A DNA stretch of 64,000 nt from an uncultured Cuneatibacter sp. (GCA_934234215.1 CAKQHB010000015.1:1-64000), one strand, 5' to 3'. Shown: positions 50,908 through 60,122, numbered from the stretch's first letter. Notes: generated by a model not told the origin, from the letters alone. A program made the numbers and translations.

Positions 50908-52332
50908 TTAATATTCCTTCGGGCCGGTAGGTGTCTCAATGACAACCTTGTTCTTCTTCCAATGGAAGAGAACCATCCACAGCCAAAGGACTACGCCAAC
51001 GCCAAGATATACCGCGAAGGATTTCCAGGAGCCGGCACTCTGTCCCAAAGTACAGAAGAATGCAATAACCAATGCAATGATAAGTGCCAGTACACGAGTG
51101 AACGCGCCGCCCTTTAAGTGATACGGGGATTCCCACTCGGGATGCTTGCGATGAATCCGCATTGCGGAGATCATTGTCAGAGCATAAGCACAAGCACAGC
51201 CAAAGCTCATCAGGTTAAAGAAGTCATTCATAAAGGTGGTAGCGTTCTGCAGAAGCAGGAATACCAGAGAAATTACAAGCAGCAGAATGTTCGGAAGAAC
51301 CGGCTGCTGATGCTTGTTGACCTTTGTGAATGCTGCAGGGAGGAATCCGTTTTCTCCCATTGCATACATCAGACGAACGGTGGAAAGCCAGAAACCTAAC
51401 AGGCAGGTACCGATCGCACACAGAATAGCAGCAACACCAAAAATAACAGCAAATACAGACCAGCCGCCACCCAGCTGCTCCATCATGGTGATTGCCAGGA
51501 AGCCGTTTGTTGCAGCTCCGCCTTCTTCAACTAACTGCTGAACCGGCATGCCGCCCAGACCGAAGAAGAAGAGAGAATAAACGATACCGCAGGAAACGAT
51601 GGAACCAAGGATCGCCTTGTTGGAATCCTTGATCGGGAAATCCCCTTCTTCTACCATCTGAGGCACGGTCTCAAATCCAAAGAACGGTGTGATCAGAAGT
51701 GCCATACCGATGATCCAGGGAGTAATACCAAACTCGCCCTTTACCTGAGAGTAGAAGAAGTTCTTAAAGTTATCAAAGCTCCATACGCCAGAGAACAGGA
51801 ATGCAACGGTAGCAACGATACAGCCTGCGATGGCGAACATCAGCATGTACAACTGAATCTTACCGGCGATCTCAACATTCTGCAGACTCAGGAAGCAGTA
51901 TCCGATCAATGCAACCAATGCTACAACCTCAATCAGCAGGAAGCTGCTGTTAATGTGCAGTACATGGAACAACCACTGTACGATCGCCATAACGGCTGAC
52001 GGCGGAACTGCGATCCAGGCAGCCATGATCAGCCAGGATGAGAAGAAACCAACATGCTTGTTAATACCGACGGTATTGTAGATCAGCTCGCCGCCTGCCT
52101 TCGGAAACAACGGAGCCAATTCACAGTATACCATAGCAATCGGTAAAATGAGAAGTGTCATCAGGATAAATCCGAGGAAAGTACCCGGACCGCAATACTC
52201 ATAGAAAATGGTATCCCAATATCCGATGAACGTAAAGATTGCACCGGCTGCAATCGCGTAAACATAGATCAGACGAAGGCTTTTCTTCAGACCGGTAGGT
52301 TCTGCCTCCGTTTTGTTTGTTTCGGGTTTCAT
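50908..52332 (-). CDS. APC-family amino acid/amine permease 2
   Basis: The 474-residue protein has twelve hydrophobic segments and belongs to the amino acid-polyamine-organocation family. It is closely related to permease 1, for example ELIYNTVGINKHVGF and GFETVPQMVEEGDFPIK are nearly identical, so the two arose by tandem duplication. The start at 52332 follows AGGGGAG. Position between permease 1 and ucpA suggests co-transcription. The substrate is unknown; EutVW-like control suggests an amine or amino acid, but the sequence does not prove it. Confidence 0.85.
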   Translation of the reverse strand: MKPETNKTEAEPTGLKKSLRLIYVYAIAAGAIFTFIGYWDTIFYEYCGPGTFLGFILMTLLILPIAMVYCELAPLFPKAGGELIYNTVGINKHVGFFSSWLIMAAWIAVPPSAVMAIVQWLFHVLHINSSFLLIEVVALVALIGYCFLSLQNVEIAGKIQLYMLMFAIAGCIVATVAFLFSGVWSFDNFKNFFYSQVKGEFGITPWIIGMALLITPFFGFETVPQMVEEGDFPIKDSNKAILGSIVSCGIVYSLFFFGLGGMPVQQLVEEGGAATNGFLAITMMEQLGGGWSVFAVIFGVAAILCAIGTCLLGFWLSTVRLMYAMGENGFLPAAFTKVNKHQQPVLPNILLLVISLVFLLLQNATTFMNDFFNLMSFGCACAYALTMISAMRIHRKHPEWESPYHLKGGAFTRVLALIIALVIAFFCTLGQSAGSWKSFAVYLGVGVVLWLWMVLFHWKKNKVVIETPTGPKEY

Positions 52333-52365
52333 ACCAAACTCCCCTAAAAAATATTTTTATCAGAT

Positions 52366-52396
52366 GGATAGGGCGCCAACGTGTGACGCCTTATCC
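52366..52396 (-). other. Intergenic hairpin between the two permeases
   Basis: GGATA-GGGCG and CGCC-TTATCC pair around an 11-base loop. No T-run follows, so it is probably a processing or stabilising hairpin rather than a terminator. Confidence 0.5.
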
Positions 52397-52419
52397 ATTC
52401 GAAAATTACCAGATCCAAA

Positions 52420-53823
52420 TTAGAACTTCTGGATTCCGTCCGGAGTCTCGATTTCTACCGGATGCTTCTTCCAGTTTACGCATACCATCCACAGCCACAG
52501 CAGAACGCCTACGCCAAGGTATACACAGAAGCAGATCCAGGAATCAATTCCCTGTCCCAGAGTACAGAAGAATGCGATTGCAACTGCAATCAGCATAGCG
52601 AAGATACGGAATGCATCACCACCCTTTACGGTGTTGGAGCTCTTCCAATTCGGGTGCTTTCTGTGAATGCATACAGCAGAGATCATCGTCAGAGCGTAAG
52701 CACAAGCACAACCGAAGCTCATCAGATTGAAGAATGCGCTCATGAAGTCAGAAGAGTTCTGCAGTACGATGAAGACCAGAGACAGAACTAACAGGAAAAT
52801 GTTCGGCAGCAGAGGCTGCTGGTTCTTATTAACCTTTGCGAATACCTTCGGTAAGAAGTTCTTGTTAGCCATGGAGTACAGCATACGAACGGTGGACATC
52901 CAGAAGCCTAACAGAGAAGCACCCATACCAAGCAGACAGGACAGCAGACCAACAACGATCGGCCAGAAAGTCCAGCCCAGCTCCTGCTGCATGGTGGAAA
53001 TGGTCAGGAAACCATCTGTTGCAAAGTTGGTGTAAACATCTCTCAGACCGTCCAGACCAGCTACGCAGAAGTAATAGAATACGTAAATACAACCACAAGT
53101 TAAGATGGAACCGCAGATAGCCTTCTTAGAGTTCTTGATCGGGAAGTCACCTTCCTCAACCATCTGAGGAACGGTCTCAAATCCGAAGTAAGGAGTGATC
53201 AGCAGTGCCATACCGATAACCCATCCAGGGATGCCGCTTACGGAATCCAGAGAAGACTGGAAGATGTTACCGAAGTTGGAAATGTGCCAGTGACCGGAGA
53301 AAAGCAGAATGAAACCGGTAAGAATGGTAACAGTGATGTTACAGAACAGCATACCAGCCTGTGCTTTTACCAGGAACTGTACGTTCTGGATACTCATTAA
53401 GAAGTACAGAACAAGCAGAACAGCTGCGCAGCCAACCATCGGCCAGGTGCCAAGACCAAGATTGAAGGTCTTATTTACCCAGGTCATGATGGCCATAACA
53501 ACAGCCGGCGGTACAGAGATCCATGCTGCCATGATCAGCCAGGAAGCAAGGAAACCAACATGCTTGTTGATACCAACGGTGTTGTAGATCAGCTCACCGC
53601 CACCGGTATGGAACAGAGATGCAAGCTCACTGTAAACCAGTGCAACCGGCAGAATGGCGATGGTCATCAATGCGAATGCCAGGAATGTACCGGTACCGCA
53701 GTAGCCATAGAATACAGAGTCCCAATAGTTTACGAAAGTAAAGATGGAACCTGTAGCAACGGTATAAACAAAAATCAGCTTCAGACTTTTGTTTAAGCCG
53801 CCTTTACTTTGATTGTTCTCCAT
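52420..53823 (-). CDS. APC-family amino acid/amine permease 1
   Basis: The 467-residue protein has twelve hydrophobic segments and the APC pattern (LIFVYTVATGSIFTFVNYWD). The start MENNQSKG at 53823 is preferred: a ribosome site AAGGGGG lies ten bases upstream, while the longer in-frame extension covers the ANTAR leader and terminator and is not conserved. It heads the operon with permease 2 and ucpA. Transcription into it depends on antitermination in the leader by the ANTAR regulator encoded just upstream. Confidence 0.87.
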   Translation of the reverse strand: MENNQSKGGLNKSLKLIFVYTVATGSIFTFVNYWDSVFYGYCGTGTFLAFALMTIAILPVALVYSELASLFHTGGGELIYNTVGINKHVGFLASWLIMAAWISVPPAVVMAIMTWVNKTFNLGLGTWPMVGCAAVLLVLYFLMSIQNVQFLVKAQAGMLFCNITVTILTGFILLFSGHWHISNFGNIFQSSLDSVSGIPGWVIGMALLITPYFGFETVPQMVEEGDFPIKNSKKAICGSILTCGCIYVFYYFCVAGLDGLRDVYTNFATDGFLTISTMQQELGWTFWPIVVGLLSCLLGMGASLLGFWMSTVRMLYSMANKNFLPKVFAKVNKNQQPLLPNIFLLVLSLVFIVLQNSSDFMSAFFNLMSFGCACAYALTMISAVCIHRKHPNWKSSNTVKGGDAFRIFAMLIAVAIAFFCTLGQGIDSWICFCVYLGVGVLLWLWMVCVNWKKHPVEIETPDGIQKF

Positions 53824-53889
53824 TTGAAAGAACCCCCTTGAATAATTTGTTGGTTGTTGGGAGATAGTTGAATGGCGCGAATTTGGGAC

Positions 53890-53981
53890 AAAAAAAAGTC
53901 CAGTAATCCCGTAAAGGAGATTCTTGGACTTCAGTGTCGCAAATTCATAACAGACGTACCCCGTTGCACATCTGGCGTTAT
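53890..53981 (-). promoter_or_regulatory. ANTAR antiterminator leader with overlapping terminator
   Basis: In the minus-strand RNA, stem P1 (53981-53947; CAGATGTGC with GTACGTCTG) carries the hexaloop AACGGG, and P2 (53942-53924; TTG-C-GAC with GTC-CAA) carries ACTGAA. Both loops have A at position 1 and G at position 4, the ANTAR recognition rule. The 3' side of P2 overlaps the 5' arm (AAGTCC) of an intrinsic terminator that ends GGACTT and eight T residues (53931-53890), so the two structures exclude each other. Binding of the regulator should stabilise P2 and let transcription pass into permease 1. Confidence 0.88.
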
Positions 53982-54019
53982 TCAACTATCAAATTAAGAG
54001 ATATCGTCTCAACATGATA

Positions 54020-54048
54020 ATAATATCACAAAGCAATGAAACTGTCAA
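54020..54048 (-). promoter_or_regulatory. Consensus sigma-A promoter of the permease operon
   Basis: TTGACA (54048-54043) and TATTAT (54025-54020) with a 17-bp spacer. Initiation near 54013 gives a leader of about 190 bases holding the ANTAR element. Confidence 0.9.
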
Positions 54049-54228
54049 GCGTTTAACAAATGACCGGGCGTTTGTTTTTTTGCGTTTTCCGACATCCGAC
54101 AAATCGCATGCGAATGTTGAAATTCGCTGCGCACGAGAAATATCGTAATAATCAAGCGAAAGTTAATTGCTTGCCGCCTGCAATGGATGCAACGTAGAAT
54201 AGAAAAATAGTGTACATTGCGAATATGT

Positions 54229-54429
54229 AGCAAATGAGATGTCGTGGTTTTCCGGAGGACTGACATCTAGCGAGCTTCCGTTATCCTGATTCTGTGTCGT
54301 AGCAGCCACAAAAGCGCATGTTTGAGTCCGAAGGACGAGTTTGCGCTGACTGGCAGCGAATAGACGCACAGATCAGGATAGGAAGCGGAGCGAGGCAGTC
54401 CGAGGAAAACCATGGCATCTCATGTAAAT
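54229..54429. repeat. ~200-bp long hairpin element, copy B
   Basis: Arms at about 54233-54296 and 54365-54428 are inverted repeats with about 80 percent matching bases (for example ATGAGATG, TGGTTTTCC, GGACTG, CTTCC, TATCCTGAT). The inner part has AGCGCA/TGCGCT helices capped by the minus-strand motif AAACTCG ... CTCAAAC, also seen in copy A. It begins at the stop codon of the histidine kinase gene, so it forms the 3' end of that mRNA and fills the gap before the permease promoter. Confidence 0.7.
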
Positions 54430-55580
54430 AATTCTGCTTTGGATGGATTCTGCACTGTAAACCTCGTGGAAGTTCCGCTCATATCCGTCTTCACATCCAG
54501 CGCCCCATGCAGACTGGATTCCACGAGGCTGCGGATGAGCCGCATGCCAAGTCCGGTACCGACAGGTGCTGCATTGAGATCGTAGCCGCATCCATTGTCG
54601 GAGACGATAAGTGTGGAAAAAGCGTCGCCGCGCTGGATCACAATGTGGATTTCGCCGGATTTGCGACCGAAGAATGCGTATTTCAGGCTGTTTTGGAGCA
54701 GTTCGTTGACGATGAGCGCAACGGTAGATGCAAGGTTGGCGGGCAGCTTGACATTGTCGCCCTCAATGGTGATGGAAATGGTGGGCTGCAGCGTCAGCAT
54801 ATAATTATGAAGATTTTCGGTCAGTTTTGTGAGCAGATACTTTACATTTACGGCATCGGAATCGGAGCGGGACAGCATTTCGTAGGTCAGGCTGACGCTC
54901 TGGATGTGGCGGGTGATCGTCCGCGCAAATGCCTTAACGTCTGCATTTTTCGTCTGCGCAGCTTCGAGACCGATGAGGCTGATCATAGTCTGCAAATTGT
55001 TTTTGACACGGTGATGGACTTCCCGGACAAGGGCTTCCTGATATTCCAGCTCTTTCTCCAGCTCGCGGATACGGGAGCGGTGATAGCTGATGGACTGTTG
55101 GAACGGTTCCTCAAAAGGAGTGGAGGAACCGTCTTTTGTGATAATCCGAACGGGATCGGTGTTGGGTCTGGCGTTGGGAAATTCGTGGGTGAGGGAGCCG
55201 ATGATACGACCGTCCGCATTGCGGATGGCGCTGACGGTGTGGCGAACGACGAGACGTCCCTCGTCAATGATGCCGATGAGTCCTCTGCCGGGCGTGCCCT
55301 GCTCCAACGCACGATAAACTGCCGGCTCATTTTCCCGCAGTTCGATTTCCCCGACGATGTCTCTGTGATACAGGTCATAGTCGGGGTGGCGATATTGTGC
55401 GACAACGAGAGATTCGCGGTCGCGTGTGAGTACGTTGATGTAAGTGTCGCCGCCCTCCAGATCCCCGATAAAGGGCAGAGAGTGTGACACTTCGAGTAAA
55501 ATGTGCAGATCATCCTCAGACAAATCGGTATAACGATGTACGAGATCTGTCAGACGAATGTCTGCACCGGTGTTACTCAT
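54420..55580 (-). CDS. Histidine kinase of EutW/PdtaS type (HisKA_2)
   Basis: The 386-residue soluble kinase has an N-terminal H_kinase_N-like sensor region (residues 1-155), a HisKA_2 dimerisation domain with the phospho-accepting histidine in VREVHHRVKNNLQTMISLI, and a HATPase domain (VNELLQNSLKYAF, DNGCGYD, GTGLGMRLI). Such kinases partner with ANTAR regulators, as EutW does with EutV. There is no transmembrane helix, so it senses a cytoplasmic signal. It overlaps the regulator gene by 8 bp. Confidence 0.9.
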   Translation of the reverse strand: MSNTGADIRLTDLVHRYTDLSEDDLHILLEVSHSLPFIGDLEGGDTYINVLTRDRESLVVAQYRHPDYDLYHRDIVGEIELRENEPAVYRALEQGTPGRGLIGIIDEGRLVVRHTVSAIRNADGRIIGSLTHEFPNARPNTDPVRIITKDGSSTPFEEPFQQSISYHRSRIRELEKELEYQEALVREVHHRVKNNLQTMISLIGLEAAQTKNADVKAFARTITRHIQSVSLTYEMLSRSDSDAVNVKYLLTKLTENLHNYMLTLQPTISITIEGDNVKLPANLASTVALIVNELLQNSLKYAFFGRKSGEIHIVIQRGDAFSTLIVSDNGCGYDLNAAPVGTGLGMRLIRSLVESSLHGALDVKTDMSGTSTRFTVQNPSKAELFT

Positions 55581-56145
55581 TGTGCGCCTGCAAAAGCAGA
55601 CGGGACAGCTCGGTCAGGGACAGACCCTTATCCATCGCCAGCTTTCGCAGATAGGCATAGGCATCATGTTCGGACAAATGCTGTGTCTCCATGATCATGC
55701 CCTTGGCGCGGTCAAGGTATTTGCGACCGTCCAGTGCTTCTTTTGTTTTTGCATACTCCTGCTCGATGTGCGCCAGCTGATGATACTTGTTCAGCGCAAT
55801 GCGGATCGCCGGGATGAGAGAATATTCATCCACCGGCTTCACCAGATAGCCCATGACATCCAGCGAGGAAATCTTTTCTGTAATTTCGCGGTCACGGTAA
55901 GCAGTCAATAGCATGACAAATCCGGCAAGTTTTTCATTTGTGATGATGCGGGCGGCTTCCAGACCATTCATGACGGGCATGTTGATGTCAAGAATGACAA
56001 AATCCGGGTGCAGCTTGCGGCATACGGTGACTGCGTCTAGACCATCGCCGGCTTCTCCGACTACGTCAAAATCATTGCTCTCTAAAATCTCGCGCAGATA
56101 AAGGCGGGTCAGCATTTCGTCATCAACGATTACAACTCGTTCCAT
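55573..56145 (-). CDS. ANTAR-domain response regulator (EutV/AmiR-like)
   Basis: The 190-residue regulator has a receiver domain (phospho-acceptor Asp53 in VILDINMPVMNG, Lys in LVKPVD), a coiled-coil linker and an ANTAR RNA-binding domain (ALDGRKYLDRAKGMIMETQ through SEHDAYAYLRKLAMDKG, residues about 130-185). It should bind paired hexaloop hairpins in leader RNAs and block terminators. A matching leader lies 1.6 kb downstream, in front of permease 1. It is the first gene of the two-gene operon. Confidence 0.93.
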   Translation of the reverse strand: MERVVIVDDEMLTRLYLREILESNDFDVVGEAGDGLDAVTVCRKLHPDFVILDINMPVMNGLEAARIITNEKLAGFVMLLTAYRDREITEKISSLDVMGYLVKPVDEYSLIPAIRIALNKYHQLAHIEQEYAKTKEALDGRKYLDRAKGMIMETQHLSEHDAYAYLRKLAMDKGLSLTELSRLLLQAHNE

Positions 56146-56232
56146 AAAAACCTCATTTATATAAAATCATTTGTAATAGTGTTCTGTATTTTTACGAGAC
56201 AGCGTTTTCGAAAAAGAAAAGACACTAAATTT

Positions 56233-56261
56233 ATGATACCATGCAAACACTTTATTTACAA
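56233..56261 (-). promoter_or_regulatory. Promoter of the ANTAR regulator operon
   Basis: On the minus strand TTGTAA (56261-56256) and TATCAT (56238-56233) are separated by 17 bp. It lies 88 bp before the regulator start. Confidence 0.65.
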
Positions 56262-56318
56262 GCAAAGAAAGTTGTGAAAAAGAGTGGAGCGCCTTTGAAA
56301 AAATGCGGCTTTCCACAA

Positions 56319-56376
56319 GCTGCCGCCTGTTTGATATAAAGAGGAAGAAAAAAATGCAGCGCGGGCGGCTTTTTTA
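56319..56376 (+). other. Possible hairpin with T-run in the gap before the nucleotidase gene
   Basis: GCCGCC and GGCGGC can pair across a 36-base loop, followed by TTTTTT. No plus-strand gene ends before it. The 408-bp gap (56146-56553) otherwise holds only the two promoters; a small RNA cannot be excluded. Confidence 0.25.
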
Positions 56377-56390
56377 TGCGAAGTTCCGCT

Positions 56391-56418
56391 TTGCTTGTTG
56401 CTTATGATAGTGTAGAAT
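56391..56418 (+). promoter_or_regulatory. Promoter of the nucleotidase gene
   Basis: TTGCTT (56391-56396) and TAGAAT (56413-56418), 16 bp apart, 136 bp before the start codon. Confidence 0.45.
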
Positions 56419-56553
56419 GAGAGTAACGAAGCTGGATTTATGAGGGTAGGTATGATAAAGCTTTTAATGGAGGAGCAGGTTCGAGCGGCGGGGGATGATC
56501 GGGCGCGGCAGTGAGAACTGTGATTTTTATTTTTACAGGAATTGAGGGAAGTA

Positions 56554-57171
56554 ATGAAAATATATCTGGATTTTGATGATGTACTGTGCGAAACTGCAAA
56601 ATATTTTACAAAGATTGCAAAAGAACTGTTTGGCATTGATGTTCCTTACCGCGAGGTTCAATTTTTTAATTTGCAGAAATCCTTTGACTTAAATGAGGAG
56701 CAGTATAAAGCTCTAATGAAAGCAGGGCATTTGCCGGAAAATCTGCTGAATTATGAGGAGACTCCGGGGGCTTCCGAGGTGATCAATAAGTGGCTTGATC
56801 AGGGGCAAGAGGTTTTTATTATTACCGGAAGGCCGTTCCATTCCTACGAACCATCCAGACAATGGCTTGACGAACATCATCTGGAAAGAGTGCCCCTGTT
56901 TTGCGTAGATAAATATGGACGCGAAACAGAGAAACAAGATTATAGATATAATATGACATTAGAGGATCTTTACGGCATGACCTTTGATTTTGCAGTAGAG
57001 GATTCTCCGGCGGCTTTTGAGCATGTTTTGCATTTCGCGAATTGTAAGGTAGCGGTGTTCAGTCGCCCTTGGAACAGACAGGCAGAGCTTCCAAATGACA
57101 GATTTGTGCGATGTGAGAACTGGAAGGAGATTGACCGGATATTCGAAGAGATTCGACAGAGGAGAAAGTAA
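56554..57171 (+). CDS. HAD-family 5'(3')-deoxyribonucleotidase-like phosphatase
   Basis: The 205-residue protein starts with the HAD motif I YLDFDDVLCETA (two aspartates) and has motif II in FIITGRPFHS and motif IV-like acidic residues in DFAVEDSPAAFEH. This matches NT5C-type deoxyribonucleotidases, which remove phosphate from deoxynucleotides. The start at 56554 follows GAGGGAAGT. It is a single gene convergent with the AraC regulator. Confidence 0.78.
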   Translation: MKIYLDFDDVLCETAKYFTKIAKELFGIDVPYREVQFFNLQKSFDLNEEQYKALMKAGHLPENLLNYEETPGASEVINKWLDQGQEVFIITGRPFHSYEPSRQWLDEHHLERVPLFCVDKYGRETEKQDYRYNMTLEDLYGMTFDFAVEDSPAAFEHVLHFANCKVAVFSRPWNRQAELPNDRFVRCENWKEIDRIFEEIRQRRK

Positions 57172-57230
57172 CAAATCGAGATTGACTGAGCGGAAAAAAT
57201 GTTAAAATCTAAATAGTATAGACCAGAAAA

Positions 57231-58418
57231 TTATCCCTTTCGATACTCCGACGGCGTAACCCCATACAACCGTTTAAACACCTTCACAAAATAGTTATTG
57301 TCCGGATATCCCACATGTCCGGAGATTTCCTGAATTTGCAGCGATGTTCCCTTGAGGAGCGTGGCTGCTTTTTCGCATCTTTTTTTGGCAAGGTATTGCC
57401 CGAAGGTGTGTCCGGTTTCTTTTTTGAATTGTCTGGAAAGGCTGGATTCGGACACGCCGCTTTCCTCTGCGAGGCGGGACAGCAGGATTTCCTGGCTGAG
57501 ATGCAGGTCCGTGTACTCAATGACGTTCGAGACGATGCGGGAGTAGGAACCGGTTTTTGTGAGATGGTCGTGAACTGCCTGTGTGAGTTCAAGGATCATG
57601 GTTTTGGTGTAGTGTGTCAATTCTGAAGTGCTCTGGACGGAGGCAGACAGCTGTGCAGCTCTCTGTGTAATTTCGTCGATAACGATGACGGACAGACCGG
57701 AGCGTTCCGCTGCTTTCCGGACGAGTGTTCGCAAAATAGCCATAGATGCCTGAACATTTTGAGTGTAAAAAGAACCGGACGCACCGGAGACGCTTGTTTT
57801 CATCATTTCCTGAAAGGCAGTCTGTACCTGGTTTACATTTCCGGTGGAGATCATGTTCAGAAAATGATTCTCATAGTCGTAACGTCTTAGAATGATGTTA
57901 TAATCTACGGAGTCCGGCTGATATTTTTCAGTGGAGTGAATTTCCTCAAAAAGTCCGTGCAATTTGCGGTAGGCGTATTGCGGCGTTGCAGGCTGAAACG
58001 AAGTGATGCAGGCCTCAATCTCTTTTTGCACATGGAAGGTGGATAAAAGAGGCAGAGAGGTGTAGTACAATTTCAGAGAAATGGCGTAAGATGCCGGAAT
58101 TTTACACTCCGCGAGGATAGACTGCATCCGGATGTCGTCGTATTCGTTTCGTACATAAGGTCCGATGAGAAAGGTCTGTTCCTGAAAACGGAAGAACAGA
58201 AGGCTGACATCGAGACGATCTGTGATTTCATACATGGTGGAATCCTGCATGGATTCCAGCAAAAAGCTTAGTGCCTGCACGGTGAACATGGGCTGAAGCG
58301 CATTGTGAAAGCAGAAATTGTTTTCAAACGCAGTCAGCTGGATGCGCGGATTCTCGACCATGACTGTATTGACAGATAGTAAATTTGTGATAAGGGTTGT
58401 GAATAGTTGAAAGTCCAT
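57231..58418 (-). CDS. AraC-family regulator of the glycoside operon
   Basis: The 395-residue protein has an N-terminal sensor region of about 280 residues with no motif I can name, and a C-terminal AraC double helix-turn-helix (HLSQEILLSRLAEESGVSESSLSRQFKKETG through HVGYPDNNYFVKVFKRLYG). The start at 58418 follows GGAGATC. It is divergent from the transporter gene. The transporter promoter has a good -10 (TATAAT at 58604-58609) but a poor -35, as expected for activation by an AraC protein. Confidence 0.88.
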   Translation of the reverse strand: MDFQLFTTLITNLLSVNTVMVENPRIQLTAFENNFCFHNALQPMFTVQALSFLLESMQDSTMYEITDRLDVSLLFFRFQEQTFLIGPYVRNEYDDIRMQSILAECKIPASYAISLKLYYTSLPLLSTFHVQKEIEACITSFQPATPQYAYRKLHGLFEEIHSTEKYQPDSVDYNIILRRYDYENHFLNMISTGNVNQVQTAFQEMMKTSVSGASGSFYTQNVQASMAILRTLVRKAAERSGLSVIVIDEITQRAAQLSASVQSTSELTHYTKTMILELTQAVHDHLTKTGSYSRIVSNVIEYTDLHLSQEILLSRLAEESGVSESSLSRQFKKETGHTFGQYLAKKRCEKAATLLKGTSLQIQEISGHVGYPDNNYFVKVFKRLYGVTPSEYRKG

Positions 58419-58483
58419 AACGATCTCCATTTCCGAAAGCGGTTGTACAAGGTTTCTCTGCGGTAGAAAATATATGTTCTAAA

Positions 58484-58501
58484 TTAGAAAAATATTTCTA
58501 A
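58484..58501. promoter_or_regulatory. Candidate operator in the AraC/transporter gap
   Basis: TTAGAAA-AATA-TTTCTAA is a 7-bp perfect inverted repeat, 158 bp before the transporter start and 66 bp before the AraC start. It may bind the AraC regulator. Confidence 0.45.
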
Positions 58502-58658
58502 CTAAGATTATAAACGGTATTTATCAAAAGAAAAAGTCCTTATTTTGAGAAAAATAATACTATATTTTGCGGAAAAATACTAACAGAAAAGAGAAGAGGA
58601 CTCTATAATTAAGGTATCATGAAAAACGCGGAGAGGGGTTCGCGGATTGGAGAGGAAC

Positions 58659-60122
58659 ATGGGTAAGAAACAGACAGCGGCTGAAACGGATGGCGTTCAG
58701 TACAGAAGAGCAAAATTGTGGCAGATTATTTTGTATGCGTGCAATGCACTGCCGGGCATGGGCGTGTACATGCTGATGGGGATGGCGAGCTACAGCGCCA
58801 GCATCGGCTATGGCATTGCAACGGCGGTCGTCGGTGTGATCCTGACGTGCACTCGTATTTTGGACGGTATTACCGATCCGTTCGTAGCATTTTTATTTGA
58901 CCGGATCAATACAAAGCACGGTAAAATCCGTATTTTGCTTGTTCTGGGTTTTGTAATTGAAGCAGTGGCTCTGCTTTCAATGTACAGCTTTGCATCCAGC
59001 AAAGGCTTTGGCATCGTAGTATTTACACTTTTGTATGTCATTTATATTTTCGGGTATACGATCACAAACATCACGGCGCAGACCATTCCGGCAATCATGA
59101 CAAACGATCCGAAGCAGAGACCGGTCATCGGTGTGTGGACAACGGCATTCAATTATTTTGTGCCAATGATTCTGACGATTGTGTTAAATTCTGTGATGCT
59201 GCCGATGTTTGGCGGCAGTTATAATCAGGCGTTTCTGACAGCAGCCGCATTCGTCTGTGTTGGAATCAGTGGACTTGGTATTTTGCTGGTATGCATCAGT
59301 GTCAGTGCATTTGATAAGTCGGAAAATCTGGAAGGCATCGGCAAGAAAGAACCGCTTCGCATCAGGAATATGATCGAAGTGCTGAAGCACAACAAGCCGC
59401 TGCAGGCATACATTGCTGCACAGGCATCTGACAAAATTGCACAGCAGACTGTTGCACAGTCTGTCATTGTGACGATGCTGTATGGCATTATCATCGGTAA
59501 TATGACACTGGCAACGATTCTGAGTGTTGTCAGCATGATTCCGTCTATCGCATTTGCGGCAGTTGGCGCAAAATATGCGGGCAAGCACGGCAGCAAGAAG
59601 GCAATCGTGTTCTGGACAGAAGTTTGTATGGTTGTAGCAGTGATCGGTTACATCTTCTTTATCGTCATTGATCCGGCAACGATCGCGGTGATGGGAAGCC
59701 TTCCGATGATTTTATATGTACTGATCATGCTGGTATTTAACGGCGCAAAGATGTGTGTCACAACAGCGGACTGCAGCTTTATGGCAGACATTATCGACTA
59801 TGAACTGGATCGCAGCGGCAGATACGTGCCGGCAGTTATTACCGGTACTTACAGCTTGATCGACAAGATTATTTCTTCGTTCTCCGCATTGATCGCGACA
59901 GGAGCGGTTGCACTTCTCGGTTATACAAGCACGATGCCGCAGCCGACAGATCTGTGCACAGCGCCGATCTTCTGGTTTACGATCACACTGTATTTCGGTA
60001 TGCCGTTCCTGGGCTGGGTGGTCACACTGATCGCAATGCGGGGCTGCAAGCTGGATCGGGAAGAGATGGTAGCAGTACAGAAACGAATTGAAAAGAAAAA
60101 AGAGGAGCAGAAAAATGCGTAA
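58659..60122 (+). CDS. GPH-family sugar/cation symporter
   Basis: The 487-residue protein has twelve hydrophobic segments and the glycoside-pentoside-hexuronide motifs: DGITDPFVAFLFDRINTKHGKIR in loop 2-3 and a later similar element. These symporters take up glycosides with sodium or protons (MelB, XylP, UidB). The start at 58659 follows GGAGAGGAAC. It is the first gene of the operon with GH2, GH1 and a sugar isomerase, which indicates uptake of an intact disaccharide or aryl-glycoside. Confidence 0.9.
   Translation: MGKKQTAAETDGVQYRRAKLWQIILYACNALPGMGVYMLMGMASYSASIGYGIATAVVGVILTCTRILDGITDPFVAFLFDRINTKHGKIRILLVLGFVIEAVALLSMYSFASSKGFGIVVFTLLYVIYIFGYTITNITAQTIPAIMTNDPKQRPVIGVWTTAFNYFVPMILTIVLNSVMLPMFGGSYNQAFLTAAAFVCVGISGLGILLVCISVSAFDKSENLEGIGKKEPLRIRNMIEVLKHNKPLQAYIAAQASDKIAQQTVAQSVIVTMLYGIIIGNMTLATILSVVSMIPSIAFAAVGAKYAGKHGSKKAIVFWTEVCMVVAVIGYIFFIVIDPATIAVMGSLPMILYVLIMLVFNGAKMCVTTADCSFMADIIDYELDRSGRYVPAVITGTYSLIDKIISSFSALIATGAVALLGYTSTMPQPTDLCTAPIFWFTITLYFGMPFLGWVVTLIAMRGCKLDREEMVAVQKRIEKKKEEQKNA

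Noticed and set aside
53824..53985. In-frame 54-codon extension of permease 1
   Set aside because: It covers the ANTAR hairpins and terminator, has no ribosome site, and the ATG at 53823 has a good one.
54163..54369. Small minus-strand frames inside long hairpin copy B
   Set aside because: They follow the fold-back sequence, have no ribosome sites and no recognisable product; the DNA is explained better as a repeat.
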